From contig JBAMOY010000001.1 of assembly GCA_037071015.1 (NCBI GenBank), positions 186,001-250,000 of the forward strand: a DNA stretch of 64,000 bases, given 5' to 3'. This DNA is from JBAMOY01 sp037071015 (GTDB lineage Bacteria; Bacillota_I; Bacilli_A; RF39; UBA660). The translations under genes and the position numbers were made by a program. The notes below the pieces were generated by a model, which made no database searches, had not been told where the DNA came from, and worked only from the letters and a program-made list of their open reading frames with translations. Positions 24,127-32,582 of this stretch are shown here, piece by piece (positions within the stretch are counted from its first letter, which is position 1; each line of letters starts with the position of its first letter).

Positions 24127-25878
24127 ATGATAGGAAATATAGTATATTTAAATAATAATTTAGCTCATATTAAAATTAATACGGGGACACCTATATCCTC
24201 AAATTTAATGAATTTACATATAATATTTGAAGATGATCAGAAAAAAATATTAGGTGAGATAGAAGACATTGATCCAGAGATTATTAAGGTTCGCTTTTTA
24301 GGTGAAATCGTTGATAATAAATTTTATAGTGGGGTCATTCGCAAACCTAATTTATCAGCTAATGTTCGTATCATTACCAAGGAAGAATTTGCGATGATTG
24401 TTGGTGACAATACATTAGGAACGATGGAAGTTGGAGTAAGCCCGCTATATGATGGGTGTCCAATTAGACTAAATATTAACGATTTATTTAGTAATCATAT
24501 GGCAATCTTTGGTAATACTGGTAGTGGTAAATCTTGGGGAGTAGCTCGCCTTTTGCAAAGCGTTTTTACAAGTAGTAATATTGTGCCATTCCGTTCTAAT
24601 TTTTTTATCTTTGATGCCTATGGTGAATACCATACTGCTTTTCAAGAAATAAATAAAGTTAATCCTAATTTAAATTTTAAGTATTATACGACTGACTTTG
24701 ATGATCCGACTGGTGAAAAATTAATTTTACCTTTATGGTTATTTAATGTCGATGATTTAGCATTATTACTAGGGGCTACCGATCATGCCCAATTACCAAT
24801 TATCGAAAAGTTATTACGTATGGTTAGAGTGTTTGCAGAATCTGATGCGCAGGCCAATGCTTATAAAAACCACTTAATTGCTAAAGCTATTATTTCAGTT
24901 ATGTTTACCAACCAGACAGCAAATAGTAAGCGTAATGATATATTTGCCATTTTAGAAAGTTGTAGCACTCCTGAATTAAATATTGAAGCTTCGGTCCAAG
25001 GTATTGGTTATACCAGAAAATTACGAGAGTGCTACGAAGTAGATAATAAAGGTGAATTTGCTGAAAATGTACTGATTACTAATTATGTTTCTAGTTTCTT
25101 GAATGAAGAGTTGGAAAATTATGAACCTCCTGTCAATAATGTATATAATTTATCGGATTTAGAAAAGGCTCTTAATTTTACTTTGATATCTGAAGGATTA
25201 CTTCATAATCAAACTGCTTATGATAATGCTATATCTTTAAAAGTAAAATTGCATTCATTAGTTATTGGACCATTTGCTAAACATTTTAATTATCCTAACT
25301 ATGTGACTATTGAAAATTTTGTGGCTTCATTAGTTAGTTTGAATGGTAAGAAAGCACAGATTGTCAATTTCAATTTGGAAGATATTGATGATTCTTTAGC
25401 AAAAGTTATGGTTAAAGTTTATGCTCGATTATTATTTGATTTCTGTAAGAAATTACCTCAACGAGCATCAATACCTTTTAATATTTTCTTAGAGGAAGCT
25501 CACCGATATGTTCAAAACGATAATGATACTTTCTTAATTGGTTATAATATCTTTGAAAGGATAGCCAAAGAGGGAAGAAAATATGGAATATTGTTTAATT
25601 TAATATCACAAAGACCTGTGGATATCTCCGAAACTGTTATATCACAATGTTCTAATTTTATTATTTTTAAAATGAATCACCCTCGTGATGTCGAATATAT
25701 GCGTCAGATGTTACCCAATATTAGTAATGAGATAGTTGAAAAAGCTAAATCATTACAGTCTGGTACCTGTGTCGGTTTTGGTAAAGCTTTTAAAATTCCT
25801 ATGATTTTAAAAATGCATGCACCTAATCCTGTACCATCATCAAGTAGTTGTGATGTTTTTGAAATTTGGAAAGCCTAG
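24127..25878 (+). CDS. HerA-like hexameric ATPase (HAS-barrel plus FtsK/HerA ATPase)
   Basis: The 583-residue protein starts with a HAS-barrel-like beta region and has Walker A FGNTGSGKSWGVARLL near residue 128. The Walker B region FNIFLEEAHRYV lies near 450, followed by LISQRPVDISETVISQC and NHPRDVEYMRQML, the HerA C-terminal hallmarks. HerA proteins translocate DNA, usually with NurA in archaeal end resection, or with effector nucleases in bacterial defence. No NurA, SIR2 or other effector is next to it: the upstream neighbour is ylxM and the downstream gene is a membrane protein with its own promoter. Its role here is unclear. Confidence 0.85.
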   Translation: MIGNIVYLNNNLAHIKINTGTPISSNLMNLHIIFEDDQKKILGEIEDIDPEIIKVRFLGEIVDNKFYSGVIRKPNLSANVRIITKEEFAMIVGDNTLGTMEVGVSPLYDGCPIRLNINDLFSNHMAIFGNTGSGKSWGVARLLQSVFTSSNIVPFRSNFFIFDAYGEYHTAFQEINKVNPNLNFKYYTTDFDDPTGEKLILPLWLFNVDDLALLLGATDHAQLPIIEKLLRMVRVFAESDAQANAYKNHLIAKAIISVMFTNQTANSKRNDIFAILESCSTPELNIEASVQGIGYTRKLRECYEVDNKGEFAENVLITNYVSSFLNEELENYEPPVNNVYNLSDLEKALNFTLISEGLLHNQTAYDNAISLKVKLHSLVIGPFAKHFNYPNYVTIENFVASLVSLNGKKAQIVNFNLEDIDDSLAKVMVKVYARLLFDFCKKLPQRASIPFNIFLEEAHRYVQNDNDTFLIGYNIFERIAKEGRKYGILFNLISQRPVDISETVISQCSNFIIFKMNHPRDVEYMRQMLPNISNEIVEKAKSLQSGTCVGFGKAFKIPMILKMHAPNPVPSSSSCDVFEIWKA

Positions 25879-25907
25879 TTGACATTTTTTAGACAAAGTA
25901 ATATAAT
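25879..25907 (+). promoter_or_regulatory. Consensus sigma-A promoter of the 25937 gene
   Basis: TTGACA (25879-25884) and TATAAT (25902-25907) are exactly consensus with a 17-base spacer. The -35 directly follows the herA-like stop. Confidence 0.9.
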
Positions 25908-25936
25908 TAATCTCACTTATTAAAAAGGAGATTATT

Positions 25937-26509
25937 ATGAGTGAAGAGAAGAAGTCTGATTGTTTTATTAGGCGATTATATAAAGAGAATGATAGTATTG
26001 TTGTTGAAGATAGCAATGGCGATGTCGTTATCGAAGAATATAGTGATGAAAGATATCTTCAGTTGAAGAAACAAATGATTGATAGTCTAAAATATTTTGA
26101 TATCACTAGCTTAAAAGATGAAATTTTTGAAGGTAAATTACGAAGATTTATAATGATAATTATTGGCGTATTTGGTTTAACTCTTTCGCATTTTAATATT
26201 GTTATATTATTGGCTACTACAGCATTAACTGCGGCCCATGAACTTTATTTACATGACACTATCAAAATAAAAAAAGCCTATGATAGTAGCAAATATTTGT
26301 TAAAATATGAAGAACTCTTTAATAACAAAATCAATAATAGTGATGAATTAAAAGCTTATGTTAATCATATAAATCAAAAATCAAATAGATCTTCAATTAA
26401 TGATTGGCAGATAAATGAATTACAAACCTTGCGTGAGAAGATACTTGAGGAAGCGGGTTTAGTGGAATCTCCTTCAAGACCTAAAATCTTTAAAAAAATA
26501 AAGAAGTAG
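25937..26509 (+). CDS. Unrecognised membrane-associated protein
   Basis: The 190-residue protein has charged ends and a central hydrophobic hairpin (about residues 72-102: MIIIGVFGLTLSHF then IVILLATTALTAAHEL) that could form two membrane segments. AAAAGGAG is the ribosome site. It has an exact consensus promoter, so it is probably well expressed. No family is recognised. It ends with a basic tail KIFKKIKK. Confidence 0.7.
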   Translation: MSEEKKSDCFIRRLYKENDSIVVEDSNGDVVIEEYSDERYLQLKKQMIDSLKYFDITSLKDEIFEGKLRRFIMIIIGVFGLTLSHFNIVILLATTALTAAHELYLHDTIKIKKAYDSSKYLLKYEELFNNKINNSDELKAYVNHINQKSNRSSINDWQINELQTLREKILEEAGLVESPSRPKIFKKIKK

Positions 26510-26526
26510 TTTACTTCTTTTATTTT
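26498..26526 (+). terminator. Terminator before ffh
   Basis: AAAGAAGTA (26500-26508) pairs with TACTTCTTT (26512-26520), followed by TATTTT. It overlaps the stop codon of the upstream gene. Confidence 0.8.
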
Positions 26527-26552
26527 ACTTTTTTATATAAATTATGTATAAT
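26524..26552 (+). promoter_or_regulatory. Sigma-A promoter of ffh
   Basis: TTTACT (26524-26529) and TATAAT (26547-26552) have a 17-base spacer, before AAAGGTGAG. Confidence 0.7.
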
Positions 26553-26568
26553 TGAAAAAGGTGAGAAC

Positions 26569-27876
26569 ATGTTAGAAAATTTAGGTGAAAGACTGCAAAA
26601 TGTCATGGATAAAATCCGTGGATATGGTAAGATAACAGAAGAAAATATTAGTGATATGACTCGTGAAATAAGGTTAGCTTTATTAGAGGCTGATGTCAAT
26701 TATAAAGTTGTTAAGGAATTTATAAATAATGTCAAAGAGAAGGCCTTAGGAGAGGAAGTACAAAAAAGTTTAAAACCGGGTGAGCTTTTTGTTAAAATTG
26801 TCAAAGATGAATTAGTTGCCTTACTAGGTGGTGAAAAAGCCGATTTAGTTGTCAAAAATGGCTTATGTGTTTTGATGTTAGTCGGTTTGCAAGGAAGTGG
26901 AAAAACAACAACAATTGCCAAAATTGCCAATTTATTAAGAAAAAAATATCATCGCAGACCGTTATTAGTAGCTTGTGATGTTTATCGACCTGCGGCAATT
27001 GATCAATTACAACAGTTAGGAAAACAATTAGGCATCGAAGTTTATGATGAAGGAAAGAATGATCCAGTAGAAGTGGCTAATAATGCTATTAAATATGCTA
27101 AAGAACATCAATATGATTACATATTAATTGATACTGCTGGAAGATTACATATTGATGAAGAATTAATGAATGAATTAGAAAATATTAATCAGACTATCCA
27201 TCCCGATGAAATATTACTTGTTGTCGATAGTATGACTGGTCAGGATGCTATTAATGTTATTACGGGATTTAATGATAGACTTAACCTTACTGGCGCTATT
27301 TTAACAAAATTAGATGGTGATACTAGAGGTGGGGCAGCTTTATCGATTAGACATTTAACCAACGTTCCAATTAAATTTATTGGTGTGAGTGAAAAACTCG
27401 ATGGTTTAGAAGAATTCCACCCTGAACGAATGGCAACGCGTATTTTAGGAATGGGCGATATTTTAACTATCATTGAAAAAGCTGAAACTGTTATTGACGA
27501 AGAAAGTGCTAAAGAGACTGTTAAAAAAATGAATAGTGGTAAATTTGATTTGGAAGATTTTTTAGTACAATTTAAACAAATAAAAAAATTGGGGCCATTG
27601 GAAAATATTATTAAGATGTTACCTGGTGCATCAAAATTAGGTCTAAAGAATATTCACATTGATCCTAAGGATATGGCTCATATTGAAGCTATTATTTTAT
27701 CTATGACACCTTATGAACGTCGTCACCCAGAAATATTAAAATCATCTAGAAAACAGAGAATTGCTAAAGGTAGTGGTCGAAGTGTTGAAGAAGTAAACCG
27801 TTTATTAAAACAATTTGATCAAATGAAAGTCATGATGAAACAGATGAAAAGTGGTAATTTTAAAATGCCCTTTTAA
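26569..27876 (+). CDS. ffh: Signal recognition particle protein Ffh (SRP54)
   Basis: Ffh binds signal sequences and 4.5S/6S-like SRP RNA, and with FtsY delivers nascent membrane proteins. The 435-residue protein has the N domain, G motifs GLQGSGKTTTIAKIA, DVYRPAAIDQL, DTAGRLHID, TKLDGDTRGG, and a methionine-rich M domain including MTPYERRHPEIL, SSRKQRIAKGSG and a C-terminal MKVMMKQMK. It is transcribed from its own promoter. No terminator is obvious before the cotD-like gene. rpsP, which usually follows ffh, is missing here. Confidence 0.98.
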   Translation: MLENLGERLQNVMDKIRGYGKITEENISDMTREIRLALLEADVNYKVVKEFINNVKEKALGEEVQKSLKPGELFVKIVKDELVALLGGEKADLVVKNGLCVLMLVGLQGSGKTTTIAKIANLLRKKYHRRPLLVACDVYRPAAIDQLQQLGKQLGIEVYDEGKNDPVEVANNAIKYAKEHQYDYILIDTAGRLHIDEELMNELENINQTIHPDEILLVVDSMTGQDAINVITGFNDRLNLTGAILTKLDGDTRGGAALSIRHLTNVPIKFIGVSEKLDGLEEFHPERMATRILGMGDILTIIEKAETVIDEESAKETVKKMNSGKFDLEDFLVQFKQIKKLGPLENIIKMLPGASKLGLKNIHIDPKDMAHIEAIILSMTPYERRHPEILKSSRKQRIAKGSGRSVEEVNRLLKQFDQMKVMMKQMKSGNFKMPF

Positions 27877-27928
27877 GATAAAATATACGAAATAAATAAA
27901 AATAACATATATTAAACTAAAATCCTAT

Positions 27929-27955
27929 ACCAACATTTAAGTCTTACATAAGATA
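27929..27955 (+). promoter_or_regulatory. Candidate sigma-K-type promoter of the cotD-like gene
   Basis: AC (27929-27930), a 16-base spacer and CATAAGATA (27947-27955) fit the B. subtilis sigma-K pattern AC-N16/17-CATAnnnTA. The predicted start is just before the GTAAGGGGG ribosome site. The motif is short and the region AT-rich, so this is suggestive only. Confidence 0.45.
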
Positions 27956-27977
27956 AAAATGTAAGGGGGAATAAACC

Positions 27978-28247
27978 ATGTTATTTGGTAGAAGATTTGG
28001 CTGTTGTAACAACATGATGATGGATAATTGTTGTCCTCGTCAAAATGAATGTGAAAGGGAAGTTATCGAACCAACAATTAATAAATGTGTTGAAAGAGAA
28101 TTCTGTCATGAAGTACCACATGTTTGTCCAATTCATACTCATGTTATAAATCGCCATATTTATAAACATACTTATACACCACAATATACTTGTTCAGAAG
28201 AAAACCAAGTTGTAAATGAAGATTGTGGAGGTTGTTGTGGTTTTTAA
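27978..28247 (+). CDS. CotD-like inner spore coat protein
   Basis: This 89-residue protein is rich in Cys (14), His and Asn. Its middle part (HVCPIHTHVINRHIYKHTY then TPQYTCSEENQVVNE) matches the CotD family pattern of P-x-H-TxxVNxHxxxHxHYxPH. CotD is a spore inner coat component in Bacillus. The N-terminus FGCCNNMMMDNCC and the GGCCGF end are typical of cysteine-rich coat proteins. AAGGGGGAA is a strong ribosome site. A sigma-K-like promoter precedes it and sspI lies 6 kb away, consistent with sporulation genes. Length fits the 75-100 residues of the family. Confidence 0.75.
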   Translation: MLFGRRFGCCNNMMMDNCCPRQNECEREVIEPTINKCVEREFCHEVPHVCPIHTHVINRHIYKHTYTPQYTCSEENQVVNEDCGGCCGF

Positions 28248-28273
28248 AAAAAGATAATTTAATTATCTTTTTT
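28246..28273. terminator. Bidirectional terminator between cotD-like and vanY-like genes
   Basis: AAAAAAAGATAATT (28246-28259) pairs with AATTATCTTTTTTT (28260-28273). It overlaps the stop of both converging genes. Confidence 0.85.
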
Positions 28274-28951
28274 TATTTGACCGTATTTATCTAAATATTC
28301 TTCTAAAACTAAATCTTCGCTATAAATTGTTTTAGCTACATTAACACCAACATAACGATAATGCCAAGGTTCATATTTAAATCCTGTCTCTTGTGTCTTA
28401 TTTTTAGGATAGCGCATTATAAATCCATACAAATGCGCATTATTTTTCATCCACTCGAATTCATCGCTGTCTTCAAACTTATCATAATCATTATTGGATC
28501 CCATAACATCCACAGTTAATCCCGTTTGATGTTCAGAATGACCGGGTCTAGCACTACAACTATCAGCATAAGCTTGACCTTTTTCCTGGACATAATAGTT
28601 ATATAGTTCAGCTTGATAATCATAGTTACGATAAGTAGAAGTAGCAATAATTTTGTAGCCTAAAATACTAGCATCCCTACTTAAGTTTTCAAAAGCTAAT
28701 GCTGCTTCTTCTCGCAGATATTTATCTTTAATCGCATATTTTTCATTTAAAAGTATTAATTCTTTCGGTATAAAATCTTTAGGTAATTGATTTTTTTTGT
28801 TGACTAATACGAGAATATCATTAGGGTTATCTATTATTTTAATATCTTTATAGGAATCATTGTTAAAGAAATTGATATCTTTAGTAAAGAAGACAACAAT
28901 CAAGATAAACAAGACAATATAAACGCATTTTTTGAAAGTTTCACTTGACAT
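28259..28951 (-). CDS. VanY/DdcY-type D-alanyl-D-alanine carboxypeptidase, paralogue 1 (peptidase M15B)
   Basis: This zinc carboxypeptidase trims the terminal D-Ala from peptidoglycan stem peptides outside the membrane. From the ATG at 28951 (GGGTGATAG upstream) the protein has 230 residues: one N-terminal membrane anchor (about 8-24), a short linker, then the M15B domain. Zinc ligands are in SARPGHSEHQTGLTVDV and in EPWHYRYVG. The TSTYRNYDYQAELY motif is also standard. It has no copy of the N-terminal repeat seen in its two neighbours. All three are on the same strand with own terminators. Confidence 0.9.
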   Translation of the reverse strand: MSSETFKKCVYIVLFILIVVFFTKDINFFNNDSYKDIKIIDNPNDILVLVNKKNQLPKDFIPKELILLNEKYAIKDKYLREEAALAFENLSRDASILGYKIIATSTYRNYDYQAELYNYYVQEKGQAYADSCSARPGHSEHQTGLTVDVMGSNNDYDKFEDSDEFEWMKNNAHLYGFIMRYPKNKTQETGFKYEPWHYRYVGVNVAKTIYSEDLVLEEYLDKYGQIKKDN

Positions 28952-28993
28952 ACTATCACCCACTATATTATATGAATAATAAAATTTAATTTA

Positions 28994-29027
28994 ACAAAAA
29001 ACAGGTATAAGATTATACCTGTTTTAT
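28994..29027. terminator. Terminator of vanY paralogue 2
   Basis: ACAGGTATAA (29001-29010) pairs with TTATACCTGT (29013-29022), flanked by A residues (T run on the minus strand). It overlaps the stop codon of paralogue 2. Confidence 0.8.
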
Positions 29028-30218
29028 AAAAAATTCATAGTATTCTTCATATGTTATATTTAGTTCTTTGATTTTCTTTGCGACTTCAGTTCCCACATAG
29101 CGATAATGCCAAGGTTCGTATATATAGCCAGTAATATTTTCTTTACCTTTAGGATATCTTAGGATAAAACCATATTCATGACAGTGTTCTTTTATCCAAG
29201 TAAATTCATTTGTTGATTCAAACGTTCCAAGATCAGCTACAACGTTAGCTTTAGACATGACATCTATGGCTAATCCTGTTTGATGTTCAGAATATCCAGC
29301 TCGTGCTGAATAGGTATCAGCTTCCGCTTGTCCATTTTGGTTAACATAACTTTGATATAACCCTAATTGAGTATTGTAGCTACGGTATGGTGATCTAATA
29401 TATAATCCTAATCCTTCTTTACTAGCTGCATCAGCCATTTTAACAAAGGCTTCATAGGCTTCTTTTTGTAGTTGCTGAGCATACCCGTATTTAGTATCGA
29501 TAGTAATTAAGTTATTTGGTATATAATTATTATCTAGTTTATAATATTTATTAACTAAAATTAAATTACCCTTGCTAGTATCTGCTTTTTGAACATTGGT
29601 ATAGTATTCATAATCCAGATTACTATTAACGTTGGTTATAATTTCTCCATATGATAGGTTAGGATGTTTATTTTTATAGTTATTATATCTTTCGAGATTA
29701 GTATTTTTAAAATAGGGTTCTGCTACTAATTTATCCATTCCATCCGTATAGGTCATCGTTATGGTATCAATATCTTTGTTGACGATTGTTATGATATTGT
29801 CGATTTGTACTTCTTTATTGTTTAAGTAATAGTTTATATACCGTTTTAAACGATTAACGTCAAAATCTTGATGGTTAATTATTTTATCAAAATTTTGATC
29901 GTAATCATTGTTGATATTGTTATTTACTAATAAAATAATTGTACTATAAGAAACATTTGGATTGTTTTTATAATACTTTACATAATTATCTAAATTGTTT
30001 TGTTTAAAATTTTTATCATTTAGTAATTGATCAATATTTTTAATGTAAACTTTATTTAATGTTTTTAAATTCTTTTTGGGTATGTTTTTTTTAATTGTTG
30101 TAATCTCTTTGATAGAGTAACCCGTTATTTTTAACTTTATTTCTTGGTTAAATATTACTAATAATATAGTGATTATTAGTGTAGTTAAAAGGGTATATAT
30201 TATAATCTTTTTTTTCAT
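29013..30218 (-). CDS. VanY-type D-Ala-D-Ala carboxypeptidase, paralogue 2 with three N-terminal repeats
   Basis: The 401-residue protein has an N-terminal anchor (about 4-24), a repeat region (about 50-210) and the M15B domain with SARAGYSEHQTGLAIDV and EPWHYRYVG. The repeat unit is about 50 residues, each with a Tyr-rich core and a SYxxII/IDNIITIVN-type end: NLDNYVKYYKNNPNVSYSTI, RLKRYINYYLNNKEVQIDNI and NLERYNNYKNKHPNLSYGEI, each followed by VN and Asp/Asn. GGAGTGAT is the ribosome site. The repeats may act as a spacer or wall-binding module; this is inference. Confidence 0.9.
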   Translation of the reverse strand: MKKKIIIYTLLTTLIITILLVIFNQEIKLKITGYSIKEITTIKKNIPKKNLKTLNKVYIKNIDQLLNDKNFKQNNLDNYVKYYKNNPNVSYSTIILLVNNNINNDYDQNFDKIINHQDFDVNRLKRYINYYLNNKEVQIDNIITIVNKDIDTITMTYTDGMDKLVAEPYFKNTNLERYNNYKNKHPNLSYGEIITNVNSNLDYEYYTNVQKADTSKGNLILVNKYYKLDNNYIPNNLITIDTKYGYAQQLQKEAYEAFVKMADAASKEGLGLYIRSPYRSYNTQLGLYQSYVNQNGQAEADTYSARAGYSEHQTGLAIDVMSKANVVADLGTFESTNEFTWIKEHCHEYGFILRYPKGKENITGYIYEPWHYRYVGTEVAKKIKELNITYEEYYEFFIKQV

Positions 30219-30270
30219 CTTATCACTCCATTATAATTATAAAATTATTTGATGGTTAAAGCAAGTAAAA

Positions 30271-30294
30271 AAATAGACTTATTAAAGTCTATTT
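30271..30294 (-). terminator. Terminator of vanY paralogue 3
   Basis: AAATAGACTT (30271-30280) pairs with AAGTCTATTT (30285-30294), with A residues before it on the plus strand giving a T run on the minus strand. Confidence 0.75.
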
Positions 30295-31224
30295 TAAATA
30301 GTATGCATAATATTCATCATAAGTAATATCTAAATCATGGATTTCTTTAGCAATTTTTTTACCGACATAACGATAGTGCCAAGATTCATAATCATAACCA
30401 GTTATATAGGTTTTATCTTTTGGATAGCGTAAAATGAATCCATACTTATAACTGTTTTTTTGTAACCACTTAAATTCATCAGTATTTTCAAAGTTATCCA
30501 TCGTACTATTGTAAGTGACAATGTCTAAAGTAAGACCAGTTTGATGTTCAGAATAACCTGGTCTAGCTGAAACACTGTCAGCCCATTCTTGTCCTTTTTG
30601 ATTAGCGTAACTCTTATGAATTTGTTCTTGTTCTTCATAACTACGATAAGAAGAAGTGACAATAAGAGTTAAATTTTCTTTGCTAGCAGCATACCACATA
30701 TCTTTAAATGCTTCATATACATGTTCGCGAGCTTTATTATCATAATAAGCATATTGTAAAGGAATATTAACTAAATCGTCTGGTTCGTAATCTTTATTTA
30801 AATAATTATATTTGTTGACTAAAATTAAATCTTTCTTACTCATATCAGTTGCTTTTGTTTTGGTGTAGTGTTCACGGTTGGTTCCAACATTTACAATACT
30901 GACGACATCTTTAATTGACTCTTCGCTATTATCTTTGAAGTATTTTAAATAATCAGTAAGATTATCAAAGATAAAATATTTTTGTTTGATAAAATCATCA
31001 ATATTTTTGTTGTAATCCATTTTCAATATGGTTTCAATTTGTTTGTTATCTAATTTTTTAATCCTTGTAATTTCTTCATCTTGATAACCGATTTTGCTGA
31101 GCTTATAGTCATAGCTATTACGATAGTCGATAAATTTCTTTAATCCAATACCACCTACAACTATAATTAAAATAGCAACAATAACAACGACAATAGGAAT
31201 AATTTTAATTCTTCTATTTTTCAT
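30289..31224 (-). CDS. VanY-type D-Ala-D-Ala carboxypeptidase, paralogue 3 with one N-terminal repeat
   Basis: From the ATG at 31224 (AGGTGATAG upstream) the protein has 311 residues. An upstream extension without a ribosome site was rejected. It has one membrane anchor (about residues 7-27), a single copy of the repeat (NLTDYLKYFKDNSEESIKDV, then VSIVN) and the M15B domain with SARPGYSEHQTGLTLDI and ESWHYRYVG. The Pro before Trp in the last zinc motif of its paralogues is Ser here. Three tandem paralogues beside dacA suggest duplicated D-Ala trimming functions. Confidence 0.9.
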   Translation of the reverse strand: MKNRRIKIIPIVVVIVAILIIVVGGIGLKKFIDYRNSYDYKLSKIGYQDEEITRIKKLDNKQIETILKMDYNKNIDDFIKQKYFIFDNLTDYLKYFKDNSEESIKDVVSIVNVGTNREHYTKTKATDMSKKDLILVNKYNYLNKDYEPDDLVNIPLQYAYYDNKAREHVYEAFKDMWYAASKENLTLIVTSSYRSYEEQEQIHKSYANQKGQEWADSVSARPGYSEHQTGLTLDIVTYNSTMDNFENTDEFKWLQKNSYKYGFILRYPKDKTYITGYDYESWHYRYVGKKIAKEIHDLDITYDEYYAYYLK

Positions 31225-31338
31225 ACTATCACCTAGAATAATTATACTATTATAATTGAGTGGTGTAAATAGTAAAAGGCAATAATAAATTTGTACATAT
31301 TTTGACATCATTTTCATAGATTTTAATAGAGGTGACTT

Positions 31339-32508
31339 ATGAAAAAAGTTTTAGTATCTATATTAATAGTTATTGTTTTAATGCCTTCTTTTGGGGTTCG
31401 GGCTTTAGAAAACGATGACTTATCGTTAGGCAAATCAGCCAAATCAGTAGTTTTATTAGAAGCTAGTACAGGAGAAATAATTTATAAACGAAATGAAAAC
31501 GAGAAATTACATCCTGCATCAATGACTAAAATGATGAGTATGCTACTTATCATGGAAGCAATTGAAAAGGGAAGTTTGAAATGGACTGATATGGTAACTG
31601 CCTCAGAAAACGCTTCTAGTATGGGTGGTAGTCAAATTTTACTTGAAACTGGCGAAAAAATGAGTGTTGACGATCTATTTAAGGGTATTGCTATTGCTAG
31701 TGGTAATGATGCCGTTGTTGCATTAGCTGAAAAAGTAGCCGGCACAGTGGATGCCTTTGTCAAGATGATGAATGATAAAGCTAAAGAGTTGGGACTTAAA
31801 AATACAAACTTTAAAAACCCCCATGGATTAGATGCTACGGATCATTATTCTAGTGCCTATGACATGGCGATGATTGGTAGAGAACTAGTAAAACATGAAA
31901 AGGTGTTAGAATACAGTTCAATCTATGAATATTATCTTCGTGACGGGACCGATCGTAAAACTTGGTTAGTAAATACAAATAAATTAGTTAGGTTTTACGA
32001 TGGCGTTGATGGTCTTAAAACAGGATATACTAAAGAAGCAGGTTATTGTTTAACTGCAACTGCTATGAAAAATGGTATGCGAATTATCGCAGTAGTTATG
32101 GGTGAACCAGATAGTAAAACCAGAAATAAAGAAGTTACAGAATTATTAGATTATGCTTATGCTCAATATGATTTAGACACCATTATTAGTACTAAAAAAG
32201 TGCTTGGCAAAAAAGCTGTTAATAAAGGAAAACAAAAGTATGCTGAGTTAGTTTTGACAGAAGATGCTACTAGTCTAGTGAAAAAGGGAGAAAAAAGTCA
32301 AGATGTTACATATGAAATTAACACTTATAAATTAACCGCACCTATTAAAAAAGGTGATGTAGTAGGAACATTAACTTTAAAAAATAAAAATAAAGAAATT
32401 AAAACAATTGATATAACCGTTAAAAATGATATTGATAAGGCTAACTTTTTAGATTTATATTTTAGTAATTTGAAAGACATCATTAGTGGTGAGCTTAATT
32501 TAAAATAG
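31339..32508 (+). CDS. dacA: D-alanyl-D-alanine carboxypeptidase DacA-type (PBP5, peptidase S11)
   Basis: This serine carboxypeptidase removes the terminal D-Ala and sets cross-linking. The 389-residue protein has a signal peptide ending about VRALEN, the SxxK motif in PASMTKMMSM, SGN in IASGNDAVVALAE and KTG in GLKTGYTKEAGYC, followed by the PBP5 C-terminal beta domain and a final amphipathic stretch that may anchor it. AGAGGTGA is the ribosome site. It diverges from the three vanY genes, so enzymes with the same substrate cluster here. A terminator follows. DacF-type sporulation roles are possible but not shown. Confidence 0.95.
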   Translation: MKKVLVSILIVIVLMPSFGVRALENDDLSLGKSAKSVVLLEASTGEIIYKRNENEKLHPASMTKMMSMLLIMEAIEKGSLKWTDMVTASENASSMGGSQILLETGEKMSVDDLFKGIAIASGNDAVVALAEKVAGTVDAFVKMMNDKAKELGLKNTNFKNPHGLDATDHYSSAYDMAMIGRELVKHEKVLEYSSIYEYYLRDGTDRKTWLVNTNKLVRFYDGVDGLKTGYTKEAGYCLTATAMKNGMRIIAVVMGEPDSKTRNKEVTELLDYAYAQYDLDTIISTKKVLGKKAVNKGKQKYAELVLTEDATSLVKKGEKSQDVTYEINTYKLTAPIKKGDVVGTLTLKNKNKEIKTIDITVKNDIDKANFLDLYFSNLKDIISGELNLK

Positions 32509-32530
32509 TAATTTAATTACTATTTTTTTT
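32505..32530 (+). terminator. Terminator after dacA
   Basis: AAATAGTAATT pairs with AATTACTATTT around 32516, followed by a long T run. It overlaps the dacA stop. Confidence 0.8.
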
Positions 32531-32582
32531 GAAGGAATTTAACTTTAAAAGGATGTATGTTTTTTATAGAGAGGTGATGAAT

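Noticed and set aside
28259..31224. Vancomycin resistance cluster
   Set aside because: Only VanY-type enzymes are present; no VanR/S, VanH, ligase or VanX genes are in view.
32529..32582. Longer N-terminus for the adhesin from a TTG at 32529
   Set aside because: It would precede the signal peptide with a non-hydrophobic stretch and lacks a ribosome site; GAGGTG points to 32577/32583.
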